64,000 nt of DNA from Streptomyces sp. Je 1-332 (GCF_040730185.1 NZ_CP160402.1:620001-684000), one strand, 5' to 3'. Shown: positions 1 to 8,914, numbered from the stretch's first letter. Translations and numbers: made by a program. Notes: generated from the letters alone by a model not told the origin.

Positions 1-678
1 CAGTACGCCATCCCGGTGGGCTCCGTCGGCGCGTTCACCAGCGACTGGGGCAGCACATCGCGGGTGCGCTCCACCTGCGGCACCGACACCAGCCGCGGCG
101 CGCCCTGCAGCACGGACACCCATGAGGTGACGGTGCGCGACCGCCGTGTCGTGGCGTCCGCGGGCACACCCGGCAGCGGTCCGGTGGCCGCCGGCACCAC
201 GGTCCTCGTCGGACGCGAGGCGGGCGCCCAGGAGCTGCGCAAGCTCTCGGTCGGTGACCGGGTTCAGGTCAAGCACCGGCTGGTGGCGGCCCACTCCGGC
301 GCTCCGTTCCGCTTCGCGCTCGGCGGCTTCCCCGTCCTGCGCGACGGCGCCCCGCTGCCCGGCCTGGACTCCGTCACGTCGGCCGTGCGCACGGCGGTCG
401 GGATCTCCGACAACGGCCGACGCCTCCTGCTGCTCTCCCTGGACGGCTCACCCGAGTTCCGTACGGGGCTGACCATCGCCGAAGTCGCATCGACTCTGCG
501 GGAGTTGGGCATGCGGGAGGGCTTCAGTCTGGACGGCGGCGGCTCGTCCACCCTGGCCTCCTCCACCACCCTGGTCGCCAGGGCCCCGGGCGCCGAGGCC
601 GTCACCGTACGCAACAACCCGAGCGGCGGCGTGGAACGCGCGGTGCCGAACGGCATCGGCGTGTTCTCCCAGGGCTAG
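1..678 (+). CDS. Phosphodiester glycosidase (NAGPA-type) domain protein, 3' part
   Basis: The reading frame is open from the first base, so the start lies outside the window and only about 225 C-terminal residues are present. The hallmark is the DGGGSST motif encoded near 532-552, followed by a tail containing GVERAVPNGIGVF. That combination is typical of the phosphodiester glycosidase / exopolysaccharide-associated NAGPA fold, which removes terminal sugars from phosphodiester-linked glycans in eukaryotes and is a common secreted domain of unclear substrate in actinomycetes. The upstream part probably carries a signal peptide, but that cannot be seen. It converges on the next gene with a 13-bp gap. 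The domain call is good; the substrate is unknown. Confidence 0.75.
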   Translation, partial: QYAIPVGSVGAFTSDWGSTSRVRSTCGTDTSRGAPCSTDTHEVTVRDRRVVASAGTPGSGPVAAGTTVLVGREAGAQELRKLSVGDRVQVKHRLVAAHSGAPFRFALGGFPVLRDGAPLPGLDSVTSAVRTAVGISDNGRRLLLLSLDGSPEFRTGLTIAEVASTLRELGMREGFSLDGGGSSTLASSTTLVARAPGAEAVTVRNNPSGGVERAVPNGIGVFSQG

Positions 679-691
679 CCGACCGGCGTGT

Positions 692-2272
692 TCACTCGGT
701 GTCCCGCACCGCCACCAGGCCGTTGAACACGCCCACGTACGCGGTGCCGTCCGGTCCGAGGGTCACCGGCGCCCAGTTGTTGTCGTACGCGACGCCCGTG
801 CCGGCGAGCCGTTTCCACTTGGTCTCGCCGGTGCGGAAGTCGACGGCCGTCAGGTACCACGCATCGATGCCGAGGCTGCTCGGCTCCTTCGTGTAGAAGT
901 ACAGCAGGCCGTTGGCGGTGGACAGTTTCGGCACGTTCGACGGGGCGCGGACGCCGCTCTCCCACACCGTGTCGCAGCCGCTGCCGTCCTCGCGTACGTC
1001 GATCCTGCTGACGCCGCCGACGACACTGCGCCCGAAGGTGAGTGAGGTGATGTTCTCGTAGCCGTAGTTGTTCTCGACGACGAGGCTGTTGCCCCAGGTG
1101 ATCAGCGAGTTGTCGGTGGTCGACGCGCCGGAGCGGAAGACGGGGACCTTGCAGACGAGGCGCTTGTCGTCGGCGATGTCGTCGCCCCTGCGGTAGACGA
1201 GGACGTTCATGCGGTCGTCGGCGTTGTCGGTGATCGCCACGTACGCGTCGTCGCCCTTGCCGAAGAGGTCGGGCGTGGTGCCCGAACCCTGGTTGACCGA
1301 GCCGGGCTTGGTGCCTGTCCCCCGGTCGTACGTCTGACGCCAGACGGCCTTCGGGGTGCCGTCCGCGTCCGCCCGGAAGCTGTAGAGCGCGTGGTCGGAG
1401 ACGATCGAGACGCCGTCCTCGGCGACGGAGAACGAGTTCTGGATCTCCTCGCCGTCGAGCCGGACGGAGCGGACGTCACCGGACGCGGGGTCGACGGTGC
1501 CGACGCGCCCCTGCCGGGTCACCCACCAGATGCGGCCGTCCCAGTCGGGCATCACCGACGTGACCGGGTCGCATTCACCACTCGGGTAGAGATTCGACCA
1601 GGTCACGCAGTCGTGCGGGACCTGCGCCGTCAGATCCCAGTCCTTGTCGACGACGAAACGCCAACTGCCGTCCGCCGTCTGCTCGTGCGCGAGGCGGACG
1701 ATGTGCTGCCGGGAGTCGGCGAGGACGAGCCGGTCCTCGTTGTCGAGGTAGGAGTAGGCGCCGCCCGAGGTGTCCTTGAAGATCTTCGAGAAGTCCAGGC
1801 GCGTGATCGCCTCGACGGTGGAGGGGCGCTGCGGGAGCTTGTACTCGGCGAGCGTGTCCATCGTGTCCGGGTCGAGCAGCTTGACCAGGAAGCCGGTGAA
1901 CGTACCGCAGACGGTGACGATGCGGCCGGCCCGGTCGAAGGTGACGGTGGCGCACTCACCACCGAGCGCCGCCATCTTCTCGCTGCTGACGCGCGGCTTC
2001 TTCCCCAGCGGCCCGTTCCAGGGGTACGTCCCGCTGCCCGCGGCGTCCGCGTGCATACCGCTGCGGCCGTTCGCTGCGAGGTACGGGTGCTGGGGCGGCT
2101 GTTCACCGGGCAGCGGCCGGGCGTCGACGGGCGCGCCGGTGTACTGGTCGACGAGCCGGTGCCCCGGCGCCTTCGGTATGTCGTCCGCCTGAGCGGCAGG
2201 GGCGAGGGACACGGCCGAGACCGTGAGGGCGGTCAGGGCGACGGCGGTGCTGAGGGTTCTACGACGCGGCAT
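692..2272 (-). CDS. Secreted beta-propeller-like (PQQ/WD-type) hypothetical protein
   Basis: This 526-residue protein starts at an ATG and has an RRR-led N-terminus, a hydrophobic stretch at residues 9-27 and a likely AQA/DD signal-peptidase site near residue 29, so it should be exported. The rest is rich in short beta-strand units of propeller type, for example GRVGTVDPASGDVR, DGTAYVGVFNGLVAV and YLTAVDFRTGETKWKR, the last resembling PQQ-type blades. Scattered Cys residues could form disulfides outside the cell. No catalytic motif was recognised. It is transcribed alone and convergently with the phosphodiester glycosidase gene. A ligand-binding or scaffold role is possible, but no function is claimed. 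Confidence 0.7.
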   Translation of the reverse strand: MPRRRTLSTAVALTALTVSAVSLAPAAQADDIPKAPGHRLVDQYTGAPVDARPLPGEQPPQHPYLAANGRSGMHADAAGSGTYPWNGPLGKKPRVSSEKMAALGGECATVTFDRAGRIVTVCGTFTGFLVKLLDPDTMDTLAEYKLPQRPSTVEAITRLDFSKIFKDTSGGAYSYLDNEDRLVLADSRQHIVRLAHEQTADGSWRFVVDKDWDLTAQVPHDCVTWSNLYPSGECDPVTSVMPDWDGRIWWVTRQGRVGTVDPASGDVRSVRLDGEEIQNSFSVAEDGVSIVSDHALYSFRADADGTPKAVWRQTYDRGTGTKPGSVNQGSGTTPDLFGKGDDAYVAITDNADDRMNVLVYRRGDDIADDKRLVCKVPVFRSGASTTDNSLITWGNSLVVENNYGYENITSLTFGRSVVGGVSRIDVREDGSGCDTVWESGVRAPSNVPKLSTANGLLYFYTKEPSSLGIDAWYLTAVDFRTGETKWKRLAGTGVAYDNNWAPVTLGPDGTAYVGVFNGLVAVRDTE

Positions 2273-2356
2273 GGGCCGAAGCTAGGGGCAGTGCCTTGAA
2301 GTGTCCATGGAAACGTGACAGTTGTTCACGAACACGCAACGATCACGGCCCGAGGG

Positions 2357-2551
2357 TCATGGCTGCAGACCGCTGACGATGTCCGCGGCCGCCGTGACCC
2401 CGTTGTGAATGGTCGGCGCCATGCTCGAACTCGCCAGATAGAAGCCGAGCAGCGCACAGACGAGGGCGTGCGAGAACTTCAGCGCGCCGTTGCGCAGAAA
2501 GACCACTGCCAGGATCACGAGCAGCAGCACCACAGAGACCGAAATGGCCAT
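2357..2551 (-). CDS. Small two-helix membrane protein
   Basis: The 64-residue protein begins MAISVSVVLLLVILAVVFLR and has a second apolar segment around residues 25-45, so it is predicted to be an integral membrane protein with two helices. The ATG at 2551 is chosen because a strong GGAGGAGG Shine-Dalgarno lies 8 bases upstream; the GTG seven codons earlier would run through that site. Similar tiny membrane proteins are widespread in Streptomyces, some beside plasmid-transfer genes, but none of those genes are present here. No function can be assigned. Confidence 0.65.
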   Translation of the reverse strand: MAISVSVVLLLVILAVVFLRNGALKFSHALVCALLGFYLASSSMAPTIHNGVTAAADIVSGLQP

Positions 2552-2685
2552 GGGGACAACCTCCTCCGCCACGTCAACACCGCGGCTTTCGGCCGAGTGT
2601 GGCGCAGCGGAGGGACCATCCGGACGACCGGCGTGTCCTCCGAACGGGTGTTATGTGCCGGGGCGTTGCTTCAGCGGTCCGGAGC

Positions 2686-3543
2686 CTAGCGCCCGCGAGC
2701 GTCGAGGAACGCCTCGAGCCCCGCCAGGTCGTCCGTGTTCAGGTGGTCGACGCCCGCGGCGAGCAGCTCGCCCCACACCGCGTCGCGTGCCGGGCCCGCC
2801 AGGTCGGGTGTCGCCCAGAAGCGGACGCGCTGACCGCGCTTGTGCGCGGTGGCGACGATGCCGCGCAGCCTGTCGCGTTCGGCGGCGGGGATCGCGCCGA
2901 CGCCCTGCCAGCTGAAGTTGAGCGTCCAGTTGTCGCTGATCAGCGGGATGAGCGAGGCGGGCGCCGGACCGCCCAGGTCGGCGAGGCGGCCGTCGTAGAA
3001 GGCGCGGCGCACGCGCTGGGCCTCCATCGGCGCGCGGGCCGCGCGGTCGCCGGAGATCACCGCCGTCACGGGTCCGCGGCGCACCTTGCCGTGGGAGTAC
3101 GTGGTGAACAGGTGCCGGTAGCGCCGCAGATGCCGGTCGAGTTCCAGGTAGGTCGCGGCGCCCTCGGTCTTGATGTCGATCAGGAGCTGGAAGGGGGCGC
3201 GGTGGTAACCGCGGTACACGGAGCCGTGGTGGGCGCGCACGCGGGCCGCCAGGGGATCCAGGTAGAGGGATTCGAGGGTGCGGGCGGGGTCGAGATCGAT
3301 CGGGTCGTGTGCGACCAGGAGTTGCCCGTCGACGAGGTAGATGTCGGCCTCGACGCTGCCGAAGCGGTGGTCCAGCGCGTCGTACAGGGGCCGGGGGTGC
3401 TCGTAGTCGTTGTGCGCGTGGGCGCGGATGAGGGGGCGTGGGTGCTGCCCTCGCTCGGTGGCCTGGGCGTACGCGGGAACGGCGGCGGTGCCGGCGAGTG
3501 CGGCGCCGATGGTCAGGGCTCTACGACGGGTGACGAGTGCCAC
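2686..3543 (-). CDS. Secreted PI-PLC / glycerophosphodiesterase-like (AIM6-type) protein
   Basis: The protein has 285 residues, starts at GTG with GGGAG five bases upstream, and has a TRRRAL-type (possibly Tat) signal peptide over residues 5-27. The mature part opens with RAHAHNDYEHPRPL (two catalytic-type His near residues 42 and 44), then VEADIYLVDGQLLVAHD with acidic residues and a further His near 79. This is the active-site pattern of the PI-PLC-like phosphodiesterase TIM-barrel superfamily, in the AIM6 subgroup. A phosphodiester hydrolase acting outside the membrane is likely, with glycerophosphodiesters as one possible substrate class. It is a single gene with no obvious partner. Confidence 0.72.
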   Translation of the reverse strand: MALVTRRRALTIGAALAGTAAVPAYAQATERGQHPRPLIRAHAHNDYEHPRPLYDALDHRFGSVEADIYLVDGQLLVAHDPIDLDPARTLESLYLDPLAARVRAHHGSVYRGYHRAPFQLLIDIKTEGAATYLELDRHLRRYRHLFTTYSHGKVRRGPVTAVISGDRAARAPMEAQRVRRAFYDGRLADLGGPAPASLIPLISDNWTLNFSWQGVGAIPAAERDRLRGIVATAHKRGQRVRFWATPDLAGPARDAVWGELLAAGVDHLNTDDLAGLEAFLDARGR

Positions 3544-3668
3544 GGAGACTCCCGGGGAGGACGAGGACGACGGGCGGGCCTCAGTGAGTATGAGGCCATG
3601 CTCGCGTCAAGAAACCCCTCAGGGAAGGGAGTTGGCGCTATCGACGCCCCTCGTTCATTCCGGACGCG

Positions 3669-4343
3669 TCACACGTCCCGTGGGGCCTTCCCCACCAGTT
3701 CGTCCCAGTGGACGGTCCGCTCGCACCACCGCTCCAGGAGCACCCGGTCGTGCCCGACCGCGAGCAGTCCGCCGCCGCTCTCGCGCCGGTACTCCTCCAC
3801 GGCGTGCACGAGTGCCGCCGTCGTCGAGGCGTCGAGCATCGCCGTCATCTCGTCGCAGATCAGCCAGCGCGGGCGCAGCACCAGGGCGCGGGCCAGGCAG
3901 GCGCGCTGGAGCTGGCCGTCGCTGACCTCGTGCGGCCTGCGGCCCAGGAGGTCCTCGCCGAGGCCGACCGTGGCCGCCAACTCCCGTACGCGCTCGGCGG
4001 CTTCGCTTCCGCGCCCCGCCGCGCGCAGCGGCTCGGCGATCAGGTCCGTGAGGGTGAGGCGCGGGTCGGCGGAGAGGCGGGGCTGCTGGAAGACCACGCC
4101 GAAGGCGGTGCGTTGGGCGCGGGGGGCGCGGTGCCGCCAGCCGCGGGCGGGCTCACCGTCGATGACGACGCGGCCGGCGTCGGGCTTGTGCAGCAGGGCC
4201 GCGACACGGGCGAGCGTCGACTTGCCGCAGCCGCTGGGGCCGAGGAGACCGACGGAGGCACCGGGCGCGAGCGTGAGGTCCACGCCGCGCATGACGGGGG
4301 CGCGGCGGTCGTACCCGGCGGTGACGGAGAGGAGTTCAAGCAT
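3669..4343 (-). CDS. Nickel/peptide-class ABC transporter ATPase, second ATPase (NikE/DppF-like)
   Basis: This is the last gene of a five-gene transporter operon. The 224-residue ATPase shows Walker A GPSGCGKS at residues 35-42, a Q-loop in VVFQQPRL, a slightly non-canonical signature VSDGQLQR, Walker B LICDE and the H-loop His in AVGHD. It is short and lacks the C-terminal oligopeptide extension found in its partner, as is usual for NikE. Its start overlaps the stop of the preceding ATPase gene by 8 bases (4336-4343), so translation is probably coupled. It should form a heterodimeric motor with the product of 4336-5331. Peptide import is the alternative to nickel. Confidence 0.82.
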   Translation of the reverse strand: MLELLSVTAGYDRRAPVMRGVDLTLAPGASVGLLGPSGCGKSTLARVAALLHKPDAGRVVIDGEPARGWRHRAPRAQRTAFGVVFQQPRLSADPRLTLTDLIAEPLRAAGRGSEAAERVRELAATVGLGEDLLGRRPHEVSDGQLQRACLARALVLRPRWLICDEMTAMLDASTTAALVHAVEEYRRESGGGLLAVGHDRVLLERWCERTVHWDELVGKAPRDV

Positions 4344-5331
4344 GGGGTGCCTCCAGCACGGCCGCCCTGTGGGGGTGGTGGCAGGCGACTCCGGCCACGG
4401 CCTGCGGGACGGTCCCGCAGGCCTCGTCCGCTCCGGTGCAGCGCGCCGCGAACGCGCATCCGCCCGGCAGCGCGGAGAGTTCGGGCGGCATGCCGGGGAT
4501 CGGCGTGAACTCCCGCTCCGGGAGGGCGTTCAGGAGGCCGCGCGCGTACGGGTGTCGGGGCCCGGTGGCGCCGAAGAAGTCCTCGGCGTCGGCGAGTTCG
4601 ACGATGCGGCTCGCGTACATCACGGCGACGCGGTCCGCGATGCGCTCGGCGGCGGCGAGATCGTGGGTGATCAGGAGCAGCGCGCGGTCCTCGCCCACGT
4701 GCTTGCGCAGCTCGTCCACCGTGCGGTCGACGAGATCGCGGTCGAGTCCCGTCGTCGGCTCGTCGGCGAGCAGCAGCGGTGCGTCGCCGATGAGCGCGAG
4801 GGCGGTCGCGGCGCGCTGGGCAAGGCCGCCGGAGAGCTCGTGCGGGTAGCGGTCGAGGTGCCCCGCGGGGAACGCGGCTCGCTCGGCGGCTTCCTCGGCG
4901 GCCTTGCGCAGCTGCGGACGCGGACGGCGCACGTCCGCCAGCTCACGCAGGGTCTCCTCCAGCTGGGCGCGGACCGTGCGCACCGGCGTGAGGTGCGCGG
5001 CCGGGCTCTGCGGTACGAGACCGACGCGCCGCCCTCGGACCGTGCGGGCCAGGGTGCGCTCGTCGGCGGTCAGCAGGTCCACGTCGCCGATGAGCGCGGA
5101 CCCGGCCGTCTCCGCGTTCTGCGGGAGCAGCCCGAGCAGCGCGGAGGCGAGCACGGACTTGCCGCAGCCGCTCTCGCCGACGAGGGCGAGGCACTCCCCC
5201 GCCGCCAGGTCGAAGTGCGCGTCGGTGACGGCGGAGACGAAGGTGTCGCCGCGCATACGGAACCGTACGGAGAGACCTCGTACCGACAGCACGGGGGACG
5301 AGGAGGACGGGTTCGAAACGGGCTCGGTCAC
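4336..5331 (-). CDS. Nickel/peptide-class ABC transporter ATPase, first ATPase (NikD/DppD-like)
   Basis: The 331-residue ATPase starts at GTG 5331, which overlaps the stop of the upstream permease gene in a GTGA. The frame is open much further upstream, but that part is a shadow of the permease gene. It shows Walker A GESGCGKS (about residues 52-59), signature LSGGLAQR, Walker B LLLADEP and the H-loop in LLITHDLA. The C-terminal CAFAARCTGADEAC cluster is the Cys-rich oligopeptide/dipeptide transporter extension (oligo_HPY type). It pairs with the shorter ATPase encoded next in the operon. Confidence 0.85.
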   Translation of the reverse strand: MTEPVSNPSSSSPVLSVRGLSVRFRMRGDTFVSAVTDAHFDLAAGECLALVGESGCGKSVLASALLGLLPQNAETAGSALIGDVDLLTADERTLARTVRGRRVGLVPQSPAAHLTPVRTVRAQLEETLRELADVRRPRPQLRKAAEEAAERAAFPAGHLDRYPHELSGGLAQRAATALALIGDAPLLLADEPTTGLDRDLVDRTVDELRKHVGEDRALLLITHDLAAAERIADRVAVMYASRIVELADAEDFFGATGPRHPYARGLLNALPEREFTPIPGMPPELSALPGGCAFAARCTGADEACGTVPQAVAGVACHHPHRAAVLEAPHA

Positions 5332-6206
5332 AGCATCAGCTCCGATCGGCGCCGGGGGTTGATCCGTTCCCGCCAGGCGCCCGCGAGGCCCGCGATCGCC
5401 AGGGTGGGCACGATGATGAACAGGCCGGGGAAGAGCGTCGGCCACCAGTCCCCGGCGAGGAGCGAGCCGCGCGCGCTCTGCACGAGGGTGCCGAGGCTCG
5501 CCTGGTGGGTGGGCAGACCGAGCCCGAGGAAGGACAGCGCGGACTCGTGCCAGATGGCGTGCGGCACCATCAGGACGGCGGCGAGACCGGCCTGCGGCAG
5601 TACGCCGGGCAGCAGATGGCGCACGGTCACGCGCATCCGCGACGCACCGCCGGAGATGGCGGCGTCGACGTACGGACGTGACCGCAGCGAGAGCACCTCG
5701 GCGCGCACGATGCGAGCCGTGGACAGCCAGTGCGTGAGCGCCACCGAGACGACCACCGGCCATACACCCGGCCGGAACATCGCCACGATGAAGATGCCGA
5801 GCAGCAGGTGCGGCACGGACGAGAAGACGTCCACGAGCCGCATCACGATCCGGTCGACCCAGCCGCCCGACGCGGCGGCGAGCGCGCCCACGGCCGTGCC
5901 GATGACGGTGGCGACGACAGCCGCCACCACACCCACGAGGAGTGAGACCCGCAGCCCGTACACGCAGCGCAGGAGAAGGTCGCGGCCCACGTCGTCGGTG
6001 CCGAAGGGGTGGTGCCAGGAGGGCGGTTGCAACTTGGACGCCAGGTCGACGGCCTGTTCGTCGAGGTTCACCAGGGGCGGCACGAGAAGGACGGCGAGGA
6101 CGATCGCCGCGACGATCACCGCCGAGGAACGCACCCGCCACGCGCGCGTGGAGCGGCTTTTGGAGGCACCCCCGAGGGAGGCACGCCACGTAGTCGTGTC
6201 AGCCAT
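5328..6206 (-). CDS. Nickel/peptide-class ABC permease (NikC/DppC-like)
   Basis: A 292-residue inner-membrane permease with an N-terminal helix at about residues 28-50 and the DppC-type HPFGTDDVGRDLL motif just before the main transmembrane bundle. The EAA-type loop reads SGGASRMRVTVRHLLPGVLP, and the family signature SALSFLGLGLPTHQ is close to the C-terminus. It overlaps the previous permease gene by 8 bases and the next ATPase gene by 4. It forms the channel together with the product of 6199-7200. Confidence 0.88.
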   Translation of the reverse strand: MADTTTWRASLGGASKSRSTRAWRVRSSAVIVAAIVLAVLLVPPLVNLDEQAVDLASKLQPPSWHHPFGTDDVGRDLLLRCVYGLRVSLLVGVVAAVVATVIGTAVGALAAASGGWVDRIVMRLVDVFSSVPHLLLGIFIVAMFRPGVWPVVVSVALTHWLSTARIVRAEVLSLRSRPYVDAAISGGASRMRVTVRHLLPGVLPQAGLAAVLMVPHAIWHESALSFLGLGLPTHQASLGTLVQSARGSLLAGDWWPTLFPGLFIIVPTLAIAGLAGAWRERINPRRRSELML

Positions 6207-7200
6207 CGAATCCCACCCTCGGGTCGGCCAGGCCGTACAGCAGGTCGGCCAGGAGGTTGCCCAGGAGCACCGCGGCCGTGGCGAGGACGGTGAGCGCGGC
6301 GAGCAGCGGGAAGTCCACGGCGGTCGCCGCCGACACGGTGGCCGCGGCGATGCCGGGCCAGCTGAAGACGGTCTCCACCAGGAGCGCGCCGGTGATCAGT
6401 TCGGGGACGCGGGAGCCGATCAGCGTGAGCACCGGCAGCATGCCCGAGCGCAGTGCGTGCCCGAGGAGCACGGTCCGTTCCGCGAGGCCACGCGCGCGTG
6501 CACCGCGGACGGGGTCGTCGCCGAGCGCGTCGCCGACCCCTTGGCGTACGTAGAGGACGAACCACGGCAGCTGCGAGATCGCCAGGACACAGGCGGGCAG
6601 CACGAGGTGGCTCGCGACCTGCCCTGCGGTCACGGCCGAGCTCGCGGTGTCCGTGAGCCCGCCCGAGGGCAGCACACCCAGCTTCAGGGCGAAGAGCCAC
6701 ACGGCGAGCAGGCCGATCCAGAACGGCGGGGCGGCTTCGAGCGTGTACGCGAGCGAGGTCACGACGCGGTCGAGCCAGCCGCCGGGGCGGCGCGCGGCGA
6801 GGACACCGAGCAGGGTGCCGACGAGGATGGCGAGCAGGAACGCGGTGGCGGCGAGCAGCACGGACCAGCCGATGCGCTCACCGATGACGTCGGAGACGGG
6901 CTGGCGCAGGGTGCTGGAGTCCCCGAGGTCGCCGTGCACGGCCGACGTCAGCCAGTCCCACCAACGCTGCGCGAGCGGCTGGTCGACGCCGAGGTTGGCA
7001 CGCAGCTGGTCGAGGTTCTCCTGCGATGCGGTGAGCCCGGCCGTGCCCGCGTACGCCTTGACCGGGTCGAAGGGGGACGCGGCGGCGATCGCGAAGACGC
7101 CGAAGGTCACGGCGAGCAGGACCGGGACGGCGAACAGGGCCCGCCGTCCCGTCATGCGCGCCATCGGCCCCCAGGGGAGCTTCCGGAGCGCGGATCTCAC
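6199..7200 (-). CDS. Nickel/peptide-class ABC permease (NikB/DppB-like)
   Basis: A 333-residue permease. GTG 7200 is the likely start because it forms a GTGA overlap with the stop of the binding-protein gene. The first membrane helix follows MTGRRALFAVPVLLAVTFGV. DppB-family features include the NLGVDQPLAQRWWDWL segment, an EAA loop of the type RARGLAERTVLLGHALRSG and the end motif LLADLLYGLADPRV. Tight coupling on both sides shows it is an integral part of the five-gene transporter. Confidence 0.86.
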   Translation of the reverse strand: MRSALRKLPWGPMARMTGRRALFAVPVLLAVTFGVFAIAAASPFDPVKAYAGTAGLTASQENLDQLRANLGVDQPLAQRWWDWLTSAVHGDLGDSSTLRQPVSDVIGERIGWSVLLAATAFLLAILVGTLLGVLAARRPGGWLDRVVTSLAYTLEAAPPFWIGLLAVWLFALKLGVLPSGGLTDTASSAVTAGQVASHLVLPACVLAISQLPWFVLYVRQGVGDALGDDPVRGARARGLAERTVLLGHALRSGMLPVLTLIGSRVPELITGALLVETVFSWPGIAAATVSAATAVDFPLLAALTVLATAAVLLGNLLADLLYGLADPRVGFDG

Positions 7201-8801
7201 TGCTTCGGCTGCCAGTCCTCGACGTTCCACCACGGCCCGGACGCGAGGCCGTGGTCGTGCGGCTCGGTCTGGGTGGTCAGGTCGCCGAAGCGCTTGTCGA
7301 CGACGTACAGGTGGTCGATGTGGGTGAGGAAGGTGTAGCCCGGGTTCTTCACCAGCTCGCGCTGGATGGTGTCGTACGCGGCCTGCCGCTCGGCGTGGTC
7401 GCCGCTCTCGCGGGCCTCGTCGAGGGCCTTGTCGACCTTCGGGTTGTCGTAGTGGGCCATGTTGTTGAAGCCGTCACCGGCGAGCGAGGACTTCAGGAGG
7501 GTGTACTGGTCGAAGTCCGGGTCGGCCGGTGAGCCGCCGCCCGCGAGGACCGCGTCCTTGGGCATACGCGGCTCGATGACCTCCCACGTGCCGGCCTGCA
7601 CCTCGACCTTGACGCCGAGCTTCTTGGCGTCGGAGGCGTAGGCGAGCGCGTGGTCCTGACGCAGCTTGTCGCCGGAGAGGTACCAGAGCGGGAACTTCGC
7701 CTGGACGCCGTCCTTCTCGCGGACGCCGTCCTTGCCCGGCTTCCAGCCCGCGTCGTCGAGGATCTTCTTGGCCTTGGCGGCGTCGAACTTCCGCTCGGTG
7801 CCCTTGGTGAACCAGGGGCTGTCGGTCGGTACGGGGCCGTAGGCCTCCTTGCCCGCGCCGTCCAGGATCGAGTCGACCATGGCCTTGCGGTTCACGCCGG
7901 TGTCGAGCGCGCGCCGGATGTCGGTGTCACCCGTGACCTCGTTGCCGGTGGGCAGGGTCACCACGCGGTAGTCGAAGGTCTTGGCGGCGTACGACTTCTT
8001 GTTGCCGTCGCTCGCGTACTTCTTCGCGAGGTTGGGCGGCAGGATCGCGCCGTCCAGCTCACCGGCGTCGAGCCGGGTGGCGCGGATGTCGTCGTCCTTG
8101 ATGATCGCCATGGTGAAGTTCTTGACCTTCGGCGCGCCGCCCCAGTAGCCGGGGTTGGCCTTGAAGGTGAGCTTCTCGCCCTTCGACCACTTCACCAGCT
8201 TGTACGGGCCCGTGCCGACCGGCTTGGTGGTGAACTCACCGGTGTTCACGTCCTGCTTGCCGGCTATGTGCTCGGGAGCGATCGGCAGGACGGTGCGCTC
8301 GGCGAAGGGCGCGTAGGGGTACTTGAGGTGGAAGACGACGGTGTCGTCGCCCTTCGTCTCGACGTTCTTGACGGCGTCGAGCTCGGTCTTGGCGGCGTTG
8401 TTGGTCTTCTTGTCGAGGATCGTCTCGTACGTGAAGACGACGTCCTTGGAGGTGAAGGGCTTGCCGTCGCTGAACTTGACGCCCTTGCGCAGCTTGAAGG
8501 TGTACGTCTTGCCGTCGTCGCCGACCTTGGGCAGCTCGGCCGCGAGCGCGGGCTTGAGCTTCATCTCGGCGTCGTGCGTGAGCAGACCGTCGAAGATCTT
8601 GGAGTTGCCGTCCTTGCCGTAGCCGAGGAGCGGGCTCAGGGTGTCCGGTTCGTACGCGATGCCGACGACCGCGGAGTCCTTGGCGCCGCCCGCGTTCTTG
8701 CCGTCACCCGGCGCCGAACAGGCCGATGCGGCGACCGCCAGTGAGGCGGCCGCCGCTACCGCGCCCGTGCCCCGTATCGATCGGGCCCTCATGCTCCACA
8801 C
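7197..8801 (-). CDS. Family 5 solute-binding lipoprotein of the nickel/peptide-class ABC transporter (NikA-like)
   Basis: First gene of the operon, about 531-534 residues. GTG 8801 and ATG 8792 are both possible starts. A lipobox VAASAC places the lipid-modified Cys at residue 25 or 28, so the protein is anchored on the outer face of the membrane. The family 5 (peptide/nickel) pattern is clear: a YEPDTLSPLLGYG N-terminal lobe, LRKGVKFSDGKPFTSKDVVFTY, then VGTGPYKLVKW and RRALDTGVNRKAMVD. The C-terminal region has several His (HIDHLYVV, EPHDHG). The gene order binding protein-permease-permease-ATPase-ATPase and the Nur-like box upstream favour nickel, but peptides cannot be excluded from the sequence. 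Confidence 0.82.
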   Translation of the reverse strand: MWSMRARSIRGTGAVAAAASLAVAASACSAPGDGKNAGGAKDSAVVGIAYEPDTLSPLLGYGKDGNSKIFDGLLTHDAEMKLKPALAAELPKVGDDGKTYTFKLRKGVKFSDGKPFTSKDVVFTYETILDKKTNNAAKTELDAVKNVETKGDDTVVFHLKYPYAPFAERTVLPIAPEHIAGKQDVNTGEFTTKPVGTGPYKLVKWSKGEKLTFKANPGYWGGAPKVKNFTMAIIKDDDIRATRLDAGELDGAILPPNLAKKYASDGNKKSYAAKTFDYRVVTLPTGNEVTGDTDIRRALDTGVNRKAMVDSILDGAGKEAYGPVPTDSPWFTKGTERKFDAAKAKKILDDAGWKPGKDGVREKDGVQAKFPLWYLSGDKLRQDHALAYASDAKKLGVKVEVQAGTWEVIEPRMPKDAVLAGGGSPADPDFDQYTLLKSSLAGDGFNNMAHYDNPKVDKALDEARESGDHAERQAAYDTIQRELVKNPGYTFLTHIDHLYVVDKRFGDLTTQTEPHDHGLASGPWWNVEDWQPKQ

Positions 8802-8822
8802 CCCTACTGAAGATCAAACGTT

Positions 8823-8841
8823 ATTGCGAACGGGTCGCAAT
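8823..8841 (-). promoter_or_regulatory. 7-5-7 palindrome resembling a Nur (nickel Fur-family) box
   Basis: A perfect inverted repeat ATTGCGA-N5-TCGCAAT lies 22-40 bases upstream of the binding-protein start. The described Streptomyces Nur box has two GC-centred half-sites separated by five bases (tnGCaa-N5-ttGCna). This site keeps the spacing, the GC cores and the outer T/A, with a G/C swap inside each half. It overlaps the predicted -10, as expected for a repressor site. The palindrome is seen directly; the Nur assignment is inference. Confidence 0.55.
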
Positions 8842-8868
8842 TATGCCTCATGTAATGGGTGCGTAAAA
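8840..8868 (-). promoter_or_regulatory. Candidate promoter of the nickel/peptide-class transporter operon
   Basis: On the minus strand CATAAT (8845-8840) resembles a -10 element, and TTTTAC lies 17 bases further upstream as a weak -35. The stretch is noticeably AT-rich for this genome. The -10 is inside the right half of the palindrome at 8823-8841, so binding there would block transcription. Confidence 0.4.
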
Positions 8869-8914
8869 CGTGCGGACCGTACCGAGTGGATCACGATGGC
8901 GGCGACCGCCGAGG

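Noticed and set aside
4336..6189. A 617-residue version of the first transporter ATPase that includes upstream sequence
   Set aside because: The extra N-terminal half is a shifted reading of the permease gene; GTG 5331 with its GTGA overlap gives a normal-length ATPase.
2599..7338. Very long open plus-strand frame (about 1,580 codons) opposite the nickel/peptide-class transporter operon
   Set aside because: It is antisense to five well-supported genes and its translation is low-complexity, Arg/Gly/Ala-rich text expected from GC-rich codon bias.
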